A DNA stretch of 64,000 nucleotides from Ga0077555 sp050187415 (GCA_050187415.1 JBFWXN010000016.1:1-64000); one strand, 5' to 3'; numbered from the stretch's first letter, positions 1 to 8,198 are shown. A program made the numbers and translations. The notes: a model not told the origin generated them from the sequence alone.

Positions 1-181
1 GCTTGTCGCGCTCGCCGGCTTGCTGCTTTTCCCGCTCGCCCCGGCCGCGCTGCTCTTCCTGAGCCCGCTGCTGCTTGTCGCGCTCGCCAGCCTGCTGCTT
101 CTCCCGCTCGGCTCGGCCGCGCTGCTCTTCCTGGGCCCGCTCCTGCTTGTCGCGTTCGCCGGCTTTCTGCTTTTCCCGCTC
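1..181 (-). repeat. 72-bp in-frame tandem repeat
   Basis: Two full 72-bp units (181-110 and 109-38, read on the minus strand) and part of a third (37-1) are nearly identical and keep the reading frame, each encoding 24 residues. The array continues past the window edge, so copy number is unknown. Confidence 0.75.
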
Positions 182-355
182 GCCCCGGCCGCGCTGCTCA
201 CCTTCGCCGCCTCGCTTATCGCGTTCTTGTATAGGGGGGCGTTCATCAGCTTGGCGAGAGCCCTGGGCCAGACGCACTTGCTGCGCATGCGCTGAAGTAG
301 CCGCTTGCGCGGCAATGACCAAGCTAAGAAGGGAGATAAATGGCAAGAAGATCAT
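1..355 (-). CDS. Secreted charged-repeat protein, C-terminus beyond the window
   Basis: The frame opens at an ATG at 355 and runs off the left edge without a stop, giving 118 visible residues. The first ~24 residues form a signal peptide (hydrophobic FLPFISLLSLVIAA core, then a likely cut after SAHA). After a short linker the protein becomes almost entirely charged and polar (E, R, K, Q, D, G, A) in a 24-residue tandem repeat (EREKQ-AGERDKQ-RAQEEQRGR) starting near residue 59. Such a composition suggests a long helical or disordered exported protein; no family is recognised. The opposite strand reads as a hydrophobic Leu/Ala-rich frame, which I regard as a shadow. No clear ribosome binding site precedes the ATG, so the start is chosen from the signal peptide. 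Confidence 0.6.
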   Translation of the reverse strand, partial: MIFLPFISLLSLVIAAQAATSAHAQQVRLAQGSRQADERPPIQERDKRGGEGEQRGRGEREKQKAGERDKQERAQEEQRGRAEREKQQAGERDKQQRAQEEQRGRGEREKQQAGERDK

Positions 356-556
356 GGTTGGTTCAGCCTCATACTACTTTCGTAGCTAACACCGGCGGTG
401 CGACAGGCGTTCCATCGCTGCGGCTGGGCCGACTGAATTGTCTTTTTTGTGCAGACCCTGGCGGCCCGTCACGCTAAGCAACCGCCTCATTTTTTTCGAT
501 GGCCCTGTTACGGCTGTTCACATCCGCTACCGAATGTTAAACTTTTGCACCGGTGC

Positions 557-709
557 GAATTGGCAGACGTGGCCGAGTGGGGCACCGTTTTCGGCGACGC
601 CGTGGTGGCGACAGCCATCCTCGACCGGCTCCTGCATCGCAGCCATGTCCTGACGATCCGCGGCAACAGCTACCGCCTCCGTGCCAAGCGACGGAGCGTG
701 CTGCTCTAG
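557..709 (+). pseudogene. istB: istB (IS21-family helper ATPase) C-terminal remnant
   Basis: The frame ending at the TAG at 707-709 encodes WGTVFGDAVVATAILDRLLH followed by a short segment ending GNSYRLRAKR. This matches the conserved C-terminus of IstB, the AAA+ helper ATPase of IS21 transposons. The ATPase core (Walker motifs) and the istA transposase are absent, so it is a 3' remnant. Upstream sequence in this frame does not look like IstB, placing the break near 550. The two direct repeats just downstream fit the multiple terminal repeats of IS21 ends. Confidence 0.65.
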
Positions 710-717
710 GCAGCGCC

Positions 718-835
718 CGCCGGTGACGGCGCTCCGGTCGGCTCCGCCTCCCTACGCCCCGTCACCGGCGACCAGTAATCGTCATCGTCAACCCGAAGGA
801 GGGGGCAGTTCTCTGTGACGCAAAGGGGGCAGTTC
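718..835. repeat. IS21 remnant end: inverted repeat plus two direct terminal repeats
   Basis: A 12-bp inverted repeat (CGCCGGTGACGG at 718-729 with CCGTCACCGGCG at 759-770) lies just after the istB remnant stop and probably forms a hairpin. It is followed by two direct copies of GGGGGCAGTTC at 801-811 and 825-835. Repeated short sequences at the termini are typical of IS21-family elements, so this is read as the right end of the decayed element. Confidence 0.5.
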
Positions 836-996
836 CGGATCACGTTTGACAGTAACTCAACTTGGCCACGCGCGCACCGGACTGCCGCCGCTCACCAGTT
901 ACATCGCGTAACCACAAAATACGTCGCAGCACACACAGCGGGTGTACCGAGAATTGGAAGGATTTGGGAGAAGGCATCTAACTTACTGATTTAATT

Positions 997-1045
997 GGTG
1001 GAGCTGAGGAGAGTCGAATCCCCAACCTCTGCAGTGCGATTGCAT
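997..1045 (-). other. tRNA-Ala-like 3' half, possible attachment-site remnant
   Basis: Read on the minus strand, this segment runs from a possible anticodon arm (TGCA stem, loop ATCGCAC, TGCA stem) through a T-arm-like GGGGATTCGACTCTCCT to an acceptor end CAGCTCCACCA. Spacing matches tRNA-Ala from anticodon loop to CCA, but the T stem has mismatches and no D-arm or 5' acceptor strand is found, so it is not a functional tRNA. Integrative elements often carry or leave such a 3' half at an att site. A decayed tmRNA 3' end is an alternative. Confidence 0.35.
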
Positions 1046-1057
1046 TAGCTGGAAGGG

Positions 1058-1074
1058 CTAGTCCGACAGCACAC
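1058..1074. repeat. 17-bp repeat, copy 1
   Basis: CTAGTCCGACAGCACAC is identical to 15130-15146, 14 kb away and in the same orientation. It is either an attachment-site core flanking an integrated segment or an orphan terminus of an IS630 element, because the second copy sits just after the IS630 transposase remnant. Confidence 0.5.
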
Positions 1075-1411
1075 CCGGTGACGCGCCACCGCCACGGGAT
1101 GGGTCGATTTTACCGCGCTTGCAGCCGGATGCGGGCAACCGGCATCCCGAAGGCGCGCAGGCCGATCTCCTTTTGCCACAACATGCGCTAGCGATCCACG
1201 ACCAGAAGTGAGGGAAGTCGGCTCGGGTCTCAAGTGCAAGAGGCTAACGCGCTGGGCCATACTAGTCCTTCACGGCAGGCCCGCCTCACCGACATGATCG
1301 TGCCGACGCAGTTGCATGACTATGCCTCTGATTAGGCGCGGTGCTGAGAGAACATCGCCACGGATGGTCCGTAAAAGTGCGATAATTCTCCAACTCCGAC
1401 TGGAGACAAGA

Positions 1412-2905
1412 TCAGTCATCCTGGCAGGGTCGCTCGCGCTGACGAATGCCGGTATACATCGGCGTCCTTTGCTTGGCGCCGAGGCGCGGCTTTGCGGATC
1501 GGATTGCACCCTTGCCAGCAGCAAGCAATGCCTTTCCGAATCTAGCTGGATCTGCGGATTCTATGCCGTGAGCACGGCACCACTCGACCCAGGCATGGAC
1601 AAGACTGTTTTTGCTCGCCGCGTGTGCCGGACCGAGTTCGCAGCACTCCGCGACGAAACGTACCACGCGAGCATCGAACCCCGCGGGCAGGCTGCTCTTG
1701 AGGACAGACGCGACGGGCGCGTCGAATCGACCGCGCCGTTGGAGGCGGACCCATCCCTCAATTGCCCAATTGAGGATGCCGGGCAATTCATTTGCGAGCC
1801 GGTCGGAGAGCGTCGGATCCTCACGTCCTTCGAAGCTGTGGCGAAACGGAACGGCGAGCAGTCGCGACGCCAAGGCTCCGTGCGGATCGGCTAGCTCGCT
1901 GATGCTGTTAGTCGCAATGACGAAGCGAATCGGGAGACGACCGCCCCACATCTCTGGGTCTAGCTTGCGATCAATCATCACCGCATCCTCGCCGCTGATT
2001 GAAAGCAGCCGCTGAAGCGCACGACCGGAATTGCCAAGTCTGCCGGCGTCGCCGATTGTCGCGACATGACGCCCGAGCAAAGGCGCCAAGCCGAATCGCT
2101 CACCGAGCGCAAAGAGGTCGGTTGCCGCGACATTGTCACGACCGAGGAGACGGGTGAGCAGGCGCAATGTCGTGCCTTTGCCCGAGCGACGCGGGCCGTA
2201 AAAAGCAAAAATCTTTTGTTGACAGGTATCGGGCACCAGCAGGTACCCGAAAATCTCCTGAAGGAGCTCGATGGACGCGAGATCGTCGGCAAAGACCTGC
2301 CCCAGGAACTCCAGCCAGATCCGCGGAGGTGCGCGAGACGGCTCGTAGGGGTAGTCGAGCGCCGTCAGAGAGAAGTACTCGGGCGTAGCGGAACTCAGTT
2401 GACGTGTCTCGAGATCTAGAACGCCATTGGAACAGACCACCAGCGTGTCGACGCATGGGCCTCCTTGGTTCTTCCAGCAGGGAGGAGCTTTTGCGGATGC
2501 GAGCAAAGTAATAGCCTTAAAGGCGCTCGCAATCTCTCTGACATTGGCCATGTTTGGAATGGCCACACGATTGGGGTTCGGTACTCGAATCTTGTCCAGA
2601 AACGCGTAAATCGCGCGGCGAAGATCCGCTTCGGGTAAGACGACGTACTTGGTGCCGTCAAAAACGTAGACGATGCTGGCGAACGTCGTTGCATCGCGGC
2701 CAAGATAGTCACGAAAGAGTCGCGCCACAGCTAACGGATCGCGCGCTTCGCGCACCCAATCGCGACCAATCTGGCTATTGGCAATGGTCTGTTCGCTTGG
2801 CCTCACGCGATCTTGCATCGAGTCGGCGGCCGGCGTTAGTGACGACGAAGATGTGGTACTCTCGGCATCTTCCTCGAATTTTGCGTCGGTTGATGTCGAT
2901 GACAT
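1412..2905 (-). CDS. D5/P4-type primase-helicase (SF3 helicase domain)
   Basis: A 497-residue protein of the phage/plasmid DNA primase family that unwinds and primes at replication origins. An Asp/Ser-rich N-terminus is followed by a D5_N-like region and an SF3 ATPase. Walker A is GPRRSGKGT near residue 240, and a later segment (RFVIATNSISELADPHGALASR) resembles the SF3 sensor region. Residues 145-170 hold NGVLDLETRQL, typical of the D5 family. The start at 2905 is chosen because AAGGTGG lies 7 nt upstream; an earlier in-frame ATG at 2932 has no such site. No separate catalytic primase domain was recognised, so it may act mainly as helicase. It is the last gene of a leftward module with the VRR-NUC protein (48-nt gap) and the PIF1-like helicase. 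Confidence 0.82.
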   Translation of the reverse strand: MSSTSTDAKFEEDAESTTSSSSLTPAADSMQDRVRPSEQTIANSQIGRDWVREARDPLAVARLFRDYLGRDATTFASIVYVFDGTKYVVLPEADLRRAIYAFLDKIRVPNPNRVAIPNMANVREIASAFKAITLLASAKAPPCWKNQGGPCVDTLVVCSNGVLDLETRQLSSATPEYFSLTALDYPYEPSRAPPRIWLEFLGQVFADDLASIELLQEIFGYLLVPDTCQQKIFAFYGPRRSGKGTTLRLLTRLLGRDNVAATDLFALGERFGLAPLLGRHVATIGDAGRLGNSGRALQRLLSISGEDAVMIDRKLDPEMWGGRLPIRFVIATNSISELADPHGALASRLLAVPFRHSFEGREDPTLSDRLANELPGILNWAIEGWVRLQRRGRFDAPVASVLKSSLPAGFDARVVRFVAECCELGPAHAASKNSLVHAWVEWCRAHGIESADPARFGKALLAAGKGAIRSAKPRLGAKQRTPMYTGIRQRERPCQDD

Positions 2906-2953
2906 GCAGCCACCTTTTTGTAGTTGAACCATTCAGCGGAGATGCGTGCCTTG

Positions 2954-3802
2954 TCACCGTGCACGGCTGCTGGCATTGGGACGCAACACGCCCCACGTTT
3001 CGAGCTGCCGCAGCGCGTCGTCGAGGCCGTACGTGGTTGCTACGATTGCCCCGGCCTCTCGCATGCGGGCGTGGGTCTCCTGCTGAACTCTCGACAACAC
3101 GCCGTGTTTCGGTTTGAGCTCGAGGCCGTAAGGCAGCCCGCGCGCGATCACAATCAGGTCCGGTACCCCAGCGATAACGCCGTGGCCGTTGAGGATCGCG
3201 GCTTCGGCCTTGGTTCGCCACCCACCGTTCGGGACGGCGAACCAAAACACTTGAGCGACAGCGCGCGACATGAGGTGCTGCACAACTGCCCGTTGGACTT
3301 GGCTTTCATTCAGCCGCGGTGTGTCGTCGCTTGCACGCAATTTGGCCACTTTCTGCCGTGGCGGAACGACAGATGCGGTTCCAGCCCTGGCCAGCCCCGC
3401 AAGCGCCGGAAAGGCATAGTATCGCGCGCGACCTGATAGTTCTGTCGGAACCAGCTCATGTAGCAGCATGCGGCGATCCACCATCACCTCGAGGCCACGT
3501 GTCACCGTGCGCACCGTGTAATGCGTCGCGCAGCAAATATCGGCGATGGTCGTGGCAGAGGTCATGCCAATGGACCAATCTAACCGCTCGAGCAATGCGC
3601 AGTAGATTCGCAGATTTACAGAGCTGAGTGCGCCGCTAACCATGCTCGAATTGACCGCGTTTGCGATGGCAGCGCTCCGCTGGTGCGACGCGAGTGCTTG
3701 CGTCGCCGTGCTGATCACGTCGAATGGCGCCGCATCCGACGGCAACACTTGCTCGGACTGGTCCTGGTGGTCTGGGTGTTGAGAAGGCTTACTGTTGCTC
3801 AT
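2954..3802 (-). CDS. Winged-helix protein fused to a VRR-NUC nuclease domain
   Basis: 282 residues. Residues ~50-140 resemble a winged helix-turn-helix (TSATTIADICCATHYTVRTV then RGLEVMVDRRMLL). Residues ~165-280 match a VRR-NUC domain of the PD-(D/E)XK nuclease superfamily: GVPDLIVIARG followed by GLELKPK gives the catalytic PD...ExK pattern, then a helical region (RVQQETHARMREAGAIVAT). VRR-NUC domains occur in phage nucleases and in FAN1. A strong AGGAGGAA site 6 nt upstream supports the ATG at 3802. It lies 37 nt after the PIF1-like gene and 48 nt before the primase gene, so it probably works with the replication proteins, perhaps resolving or cutting structured DNA. The wHTH assignment is less certain than the nuclease. 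Confidence 0.75.
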   Translation of the reverse strand: MSNSKPSQHPDHQDQSEQVLPSDAAPFDVISTATQALASHQRSAAIANAVNSSMVSGALSSVNLRIYCALLERLDWSIGMTSATTIADICCATHYTVRTVTRGLEVMVDRRMLLHELVPTELSGRARYYAFPALAGLARAGTASVVPPRQKVAKLRASDDTPRLNESQVQRAVVQHLMSRAVAQVFWFAVPNGGWRTKAEAAILNGHGVIAGVPDLIVIARGLPYGLELKPKHGVLSRVQQETHARMREAGAIVATTYGLDDALRQLETWGVLRPNASSRAR

Positions 3803-3839
3803 CGTTCTTCCTCCTGGGATTTATTGCTGGAGTCGTTCG

Positions 3840-5720
3840 TCACCAGGACCGCCCGGGGCGGCTCAGCGATTTCAGTGCTAGCGGATGATCTGCCTCGGGT
3901 GCCGCGGGCGCCGCGCCAGGGATCGTCACCCGAAGGGCCGAGACGGCGCCCTTGCGGCGGCTCGGTCGAGCGTGGCCTGAGCCACGCGAGATAGAGCCCG
4001 GCCCGCGCTGCAGCGCGGTGGGCGCGCACGGTTCCCTGAAGCGACCCGCGTCCCTGTGCTGCATGACGTCCTTGCGCCAGAGCGGCCGCTCGAGCGTCAG
4101 CCCGGCGAGCGTGCGGCAGCGGGAGAGCGCCACATAGGCCTGACCCGCCTCGAAAGCGCCGAACTGCAGGTCGACGTGAACCCGGTCGAGCGACAGCCCC
4201 TGGCTTTTGTGGATGGTCACCGCCCAGGCCAGCTGAAGCGGAATTTGTGTCATCTTTCCAACGACTTCGCGGCCAAGCGTGTCGGCTCCCGGGCTCCACG
4301 TGTAGGCCGTCTTCTCGAAGTCCATCTGGGTCACCGAGACCACCTCGGCGGGCTCGGAGCTGTCGGCGTCCCGGCCGTCGTCGAGGGCGAGCTTGACCCA
4401 GCCGTCGCCGAAGTCGACGACGGTGCCGACCGTGCCGTTCCGGAAGCGGCCGTCCTTGTCGTTGTAGAGCGTCATGGCGCGGGCGCCGATGCACACCTCG
4501 AGCGTCTCCGGCGCGAGGAAGTCGCTCGGCTTGGCGGTGCCCTCGAGCTTGGCCTGGAAGACCGTGCTGCGGGCCCCCTTCTCGACCCGCGACAGAAGCT
4601 CCCGGTCGTTGATCTCGGCGGCCTTCTTGCGGGTCGTGGTCAAGGTCACGGCGGTGGCATCGCGCATCCCGACCCGGGCGTCGAAGATCTTGCGGGCGCG
4701 GGCCGTGTAGTGGCCGTCCCGGACATCGTTCAGAGCCTCGGCGAATGCGACCTCGCGCTGGCGGAAGATGTGGCTGAGCTCGCCGAGGCGGAAGTGCCGG
4801 ATGCCGGGCGCCGCGAAGAACATGCTCGAGCCAAACACCTGAGCCAGATAAGCGGCTTCGTCGTCGTCGCGCTTGACCACCGGCGGCAGCTGATAGACGT
4901 CGCCGAAGCAGACCACCTGCCGGCCGCCGAACGGGGTGTCGGGGTCGCCGTGCAGGGTGCGCAGGGCATGATCGACGGCGTGCATCAGGTCGGCCCGGAC
5001 CATCGACACCTCGTCGATCACGAACAGCTGCGGCCGGCGCATGGCGCCGAGCCGGTCGGAGGTGGCGTTGACCACCTTCCGGGCGTCGGCCTCGGTCAGG
5101 CCGCCGATCGGAAAGCGGAAGAACGAGTGGATGGTCTGGCCGCCGACATTGACGGCGGCGACGCCGGTCGGGGCCAGACAGGCGGTGGTGATGCCGTTCT
5201 CGGCGGCCCACTCTTTGACCCACATCAGCTGGCGCGACTTGCCGACGCCGGCACGGCCGCAGACGAACATCGACCGGCCCGAGGCGATGCCCTCGCGGAT
5301 CGCCCGGATCTCGTCGGTCAGGATTTCGGTCTCTGAAAAGCGGGGGGCAGCGTTTGGGGACGAGGTCGGGGCCGACGGGGAGGGCTCGACGCTCGTCCCG
5401 CGCTCAACGGCGCGGCCAGAATTAAGTCCCGCATCCAGCCACGCGTTCCACAATGCCCTCGGAGCGCCGAGCCCCATGAGAGCTCGTTGGCAGGCTTGAC
5501 ACTCGACGAACTCGAGCGCGGACAGTTCCGGTCGCCAGCCTGGGGTTGTGGCGGGTGGGACGAGACCGCACGCCGCCCTTTCCTTGGTGTCCAAGATGTC
5601 GTTGTCGCGTACGGCATGAAACATGCCGTGACGACGTGTCGTTCTACCGTGAACCGACAGGAACCCGATGATGTAGGTTGCGCCGTAGTTCTGATGTTGA
5701 GCTGCATCACCTTTCATCAT
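3840..5720 (-). CDS. PIF1/RecD-like superfamily 1 DNA helicase
   Basis: 626 residues from the ATG at 5720, which has AGGCGG 6 nt upstream; an in-frame upstream ATG at 5768 lacks a site. Walker A CGRAGVGKS lies near residue 155-162, Walker B VIDEVSMV near 232, then FGDVYQLPPV (motif III), and a C-terminal AVTIHKSQGLSLDRV with YVALSRCR (motifs V and VI), the standard PIF1 order. About 140 N-terminal residues precede the helicase and carry an isolated CxxC (VECQACQ). About 70 C-terminal residues are Arg/Ala/Pro-rich. PIF1 helicases unwind 5'-3' and clear forks; here it heads the three-gene replication module. Large antisense frames over this gene are shadows. Confidence 0.85.
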   Translation of the reverse strand: MMKGDAAQHQNYGATYIIGFLSVHGRTTRRHGMFHAVRDNDILDTKERAACGLVPPATTPGWRPELSALEFVECQACQRALMGLGAPRALWNAWLDAGLNSGRAVERGTSVEPSPSAPTSSPNAAPRFSETEILTDEIRAIREGIASGRSMFVCGRAGVGKSRQLMWVKEWAAENGITTACLAPTGVAAVNVGGQTIHSFFRFPIGGLTEADARKVVNATSDRLGAMRRPQLFVIDEVSMVRADLMHAVDHALRTLHGDPDTPFGGRQVVCFGDVYQLPPVVKRDDDEAAYLAQVFGSSMFFAAPGIRHFRLGELSHIFRQREVAFAEALNDVRDGHYTARARKIFDARVGMRDATAVTLTTTRKKAAEINDRELLSRVEKGARSTVFQAKLEGTAKPSDFLAPETLEVCIGARAMTLYNDKDGRFRNGTVGTVVDFGDGWVKLALDDGRDADSSEPAEVVSVTQMDFEKTAYTWSPGADTLGREVVGKMTQIPLQLAWAVTIHKSQGLSLDRVHVDLQFGAFEAGQAYVALSRCRTLAGLTLERPLWRKDVMQHRDAGRFREPCAPTALQRGPGSISRGSGHARPSRRKGAVSALRVTIPGAAPAAPEADHPLALKSLSRPGRSW

Positions 5721-6138
5721 GTCGCCGCCTACCGTGCATAGCGACCGACGCGGTCGCGCATTGCACATTCGATGGCTCAGCGGATGCGATCGCCTTTACG
5801 TTCGCGTCCGAACCCTTCGAGCGGGCAGACCGCGGACTTCTTGGGCGCCCCCCCGCCGGCTTCGAAGCCGTCGCAAAACCGCTACCGTCCAGCGCATCTC
5901 GAACAGCGAGTCGAGCAAGTAGCGTCACCAACTCATCGAAGAGATCGCGTCCCCCGCGCACGTCGGCTCCTGGGCCCGATGCACGGGCCCGAAACGGCTC
6001 GCCGCTTTTGATTGGTTTGTCCACTCGCGTTCGCCGATACGAGCGCCCAACGGGCGCGACCGGCAATTGATCTAGGTCTCGCAAACTTGGAGCGCAAAAC
6101 TGGTTGGTGAATTCCAAATTATTTAATTGACGTTTCAC
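5707..6138 (-). CDS. Hypothetical protein of the replication module
   Basis: 143 residues from a GTG at 6138, overlapping the PIF1-like gene start by 14 nt on the same strand, which suggests coupling. Composition is basic with a short helical segment (FDELVTLLARLAVRDALDGS) in the middle and a low-complexity Arg/Ser/Ala tail. No family is recognised. No strong ribosome binding site is seen, so both existence and start are moderately supported. Confidence 0.45.
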   Translation of the reverse strand: MKRQLNNLEFTNQFCAPSLRDLDQLPVAPVGRSYRRTRVDKPIKSGEPFRARASGPGADVRGGRDLFDELVTLLARLAVRDALDGSGFATASKPAGGRPRSPRSARSKGSDANVKAIASAEPSNVQCATASVAMHGRRRHDER

Positions 6139-6372
6139 AATTGCAGCCGCGTTTCGCCGTGCGGCACCTCGACAACGGCAGACGCAATGATGCGTTGTCT
6201 AAAACGGATCAGCTTTAAGTGCTCTGACGATGGGTCTTGAAAAGGATCTCGCCGATGTGCTGGATCCTCGATGAACCTGGCTCAAATGATGAGGGCAAGG
6301 CTCGGCGCCGAGCGCGCGAGGGACAATCTGGTGATCCAGAGTTTGGCGCGTAACTTGGAAACCGATTCCAAA
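6139..6372. other. Intergenic region, 234 nt
   Basis: Gap between the 143-residue hypothetical gene and the 285-residue unknown gene, both leftward. I see no gene, terminator or repeat in it that I can name. Confidence 0.4.
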
Positions 6373-7230
6373 TTACTCGCTTCGTGTGCGCCCTCTCCGT
6401 GGACGACCACCTTTATGCCAGTGATCGGGCGCGAGGTCCCTACGGCAAACGCGCAAGATCGCATCCAACCCTGCCACGTTGCCGAACACGGCCTTGGCCG
6501 CGTCAACGGATGCTGAGCGACTCGGCTTGCCGCCACAAAGTTGATACTCGGCGACATGCACGTCGGCGTACCAGCCCCGAATTTTGTCCTCTAGATAACC
6601 CGTGACGTCATCACACTCGCCGAACAGCCACGCAACCTGGGCTTCAGGGACCTCGACGTCGTAGTAGCTTGCTCTCGTCCCATTCAAGGCATCATTGAGA
6701 CCCGATGGTTGCCCGCTAACGTGTGGTACGAGGTTTCGGTAATCTCCACTTAGCCGATACGGCTCCAGGAGCTGGTCCGGTTTGAGCTGGAAGTGCCGGG
6801 TCTCCCTGTCTCGTCGGCCATAAACATCAATGTCGCCGTTTCGCGCATGAACCATCAAAGCCTGAACCGCTGCGCGGTGGGCGGCGAAACCCTTGTCAAG
6901 ATCTTCTTTCAGTGAATGCGCTGCTTTGACCCAGACGACAATCGGCGCCGGCCAGTGCTCGCAAGGATGCCCCATCAGGTCGACAACGTCGTGTGGTGAC
7001 ATAAACCGACAGATGGCTATCGGAAGGCCGACGCCAGAGACTACGGTACCCTTTTTGTCTTTGACGAAATCGGACCAGATCGGCCTGCATCGACAAGCCA
7101 AAACTTCCAGTTCTTCGCAGATTGCCGCAAATTGCTCGAGTTCTCCCATTGGAGTGCGACGACCCAGGCGCCACGTCGCAGCTTCGTTGAACGAAATTCG
7201 TGACATTAGGCTGGCCCCGCTCCCGATCAC
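6373..7230 (-). CDS. Unknown protein coupled to the XRE regulator
   Basis: 285 residues from a GTG at 7230 that overlaps the stop of the upstream XRE gene in a GTGA arrangement, a usual sign of translational coupling. An ATG at 7206 is an alternative start. The sequence is soluble, rich in Asp/Arg/Trp/His, with motifs such as HDVVDLMGHPCEHWPAPIVV and GECDDVTGYLEDKIRGWYAD, and a basic C-terminus (RPRRGRTRSE). I do not recognise a family. Its place between a repressor and a replication module suggests a mobile-element protein. Confidence 0.6.
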   Translation of the reverse strand: MIGSGASLMSRISFNEAATWRLGRRTPMGELEQFAAICEELEVLACRCRPIWSDFVKDKKGTVVSGVGLPIAICRFMSPHDVVDLMGHPCEHWPAPIVVWVKAAHSLKEDLDKGFAAHRAAVQALMVHARNGDIDVYGRRDRETRHFQLKPDQLLEPYRLSGDYRNLVPHVSGQPSGLNDALNGTRASYYDVEVPEAQVAWLFGECDDVTGYLEDKIRGWYADVHVAEYQLCGGKPSRSASVDAAKAVFGNVAGLDAILRVCRRDLAPDHWHKGGRPRRGRTRSE

Positions 7231-7625
7231 CTGGTGCGTCGCTTGGGCCGCGGACCGGCCTGCTGCAATGAGCGGGCTCTCGACACGCCGCCATCCCGAG
7301 CGAATGCAATTACGCCGTCGACAAGCATGGTGAGTAGACGTAACGCCGCTGGATCCATGCCGGCCAATTCGGCTGACAATTTTGCGCGGAGCCGGCTCGC
7401 CTCGTCGCTGCCGACGGGCGTAGTCGCTTTGATGCCGAGCAAGGCGTCCGGCGTCGTCCCCAGCACCTCGCAGATGCGCATGAGTGTCGACAAATTGGGC
7501 TCGCGGTCACCGACCAAATAGTGATGGAATCGGCGATTCTCGAGATCGCAACGGCGCGCAGCCTCGGCCTGTGTCAGCCCAAGATCCGCGATCCGCTTGC
7601 GCAGATTGGCAGCGAAAATGTCCAT
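7227..7625 (-). CDS. XRE/Cro-C1 family transcriptional regulator
   Basis: 132 residues. Residues ~5-62 form a helix-turn-helix of the Cro/C1 type (RKRIADLGLTQAEAARRCDL ... REPNLSTLMRICEVLGTTPDALLG). The remainder is helical and ends in a basic tail (GPRPKRRTR). It is the first gene of the leftward module and likely its repressor. Two inverted repeats lie at and just upstream of its start (7620-7646 and 7685-7701), consistent with autoregulation. The downstream gene overlaps by 4 nt. Confidence 0.85.
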   Translation of the reverse strand: MDIFAANLRKRIADLGLTQAEAARRCDLENRRFHHYLVGDREPNLSTLMRICEVLGTTPDALLGIKATTPVGSDEASRLRAKLSAELAGMDPAALRLLTMLVDGVIAFARDGGVSRARSLQQAGPRPKRRTR

Positions 7626-7701
7626 GATGCCGTTTTGTTCATGGACTTGCCCCCACCGTCGATGGACGTTATGGCTACCTCGACATAGCCAATGTGGCTA
7701 T
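7620..7701. promoter_or_regulatory. Probable XRE operator region
   Basis: Upstream of the XRE gene lies ATAGCCA-ATG-TGGCTAT (7685-7701, 7-bp arms), with a further TGGCTA half-site at 7672-7677. A second inverted repeat, GTCCATGA (7620-7627) with TCATGGAC (7639-7646), spans the XRE start codon. The half-site arrangement is typical of operators of C1-like repressors controlling divergent or autoregulated promoters; binding is inferred. Confidence 0.5.
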
Positions 7702-7753
7702 GACCGCATCGGGATGGCATAGGCTCAGTCCCCGTCGTTTGAAGGGGGAACCG

Positions 7754-8059
7754 ATGCTTCGACTCGTGCTTGCCTTGAGCCTGACACTGGCATCCGTCTG
7801 GGAAGCCACCGTTCTGGCACAGTCGAAGGCCGCTCCTCAGTGGAAAGCCGCGCCGCCCCAGCGAGCTCATAATGCTGGGTTTGTAGTTGCGATGGTGCAT
7901 CGCGGCATTCGATGGCGAAGGCGCCGACCCGGCAAATGGCACGCCGATGGGCAATGGCCTGCGCGCCTACGCTCCTTGGGGCGAGATCGCCGCGCATCTC
8001 GCCGGTACAGAGCTGTCCGGCACCTTGCGGCCAACCCGCTGCAGGAGGCCTTTGCGTGA
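7754..8059 (+). CDS. Small putative secreted protein, possibly frameshifted
   Basis: Starts at an ATG with GAAGGGGG ideally placed upstream. The first ~24 residues (LRLVLALSLTLASVWEATVLA) are a good signal peptide. After residue ~45 the frame becomes Arg-rich (RGIRWRRRRPGKW), unlike a mature secreted protein. An overlapping frame from ~7905 reads more naturally (FDGEGADPANGTPMGNGLRA ... PWGEIAAHLAG). This suggests a frameshift and a decayed gene. It is the first gene on the copper-block side of the XRE module; no function can be given. Confidence 0.4.
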   Translation: MLRLVLALSLTLASVWEATVLAQSKAAPQWKAAPPQRAHNAGFVVAMVHRGIRWRRRRPGKWHADGQWPARLRSLGRDRRASRRYRAVRHLAANPLQEAFA

Positions 8060-8198
8060 GGTGCGACCTTTTCAGTGGCCGGTGCGATTCCGCTGATTGC
8101 GGCGCTGCTAGCGCCGCATGCCTACATCATTACTAGCGTACTCATTGTCCACGTGCTGGCGCTTGCCGTGCTTGGCGTTCTTGGCGCGCGGCGAAGTT

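Larger units (their letters stand above)
836..1411. other. Gene-free stretch with tRNA-like and 17-bp repeat fragments
   Basis: No convincing coding sequence lies between the IS21 remnant and the primase gene stop. The stretch contains the tRNA 3'-half-like fragment (997-1045) and one copy of the 17-bp repeat (1058-1074), described separately. The remainder shows nothing I can name. Confidence 0.5.

Noticed and set aside
557..580. tRNA-Ser-like GACGTGGCCGAGTGG
   Set aside because: No cloverleaf could be completed; the bases are explained by the istB remnant reading frame.
4056..5336. 426-residue plus-strand frame over the PIF1-like gene
   Set aside because: Low-complexity Gly/Ala/Val/His frame antisense to clear helicase motifs.
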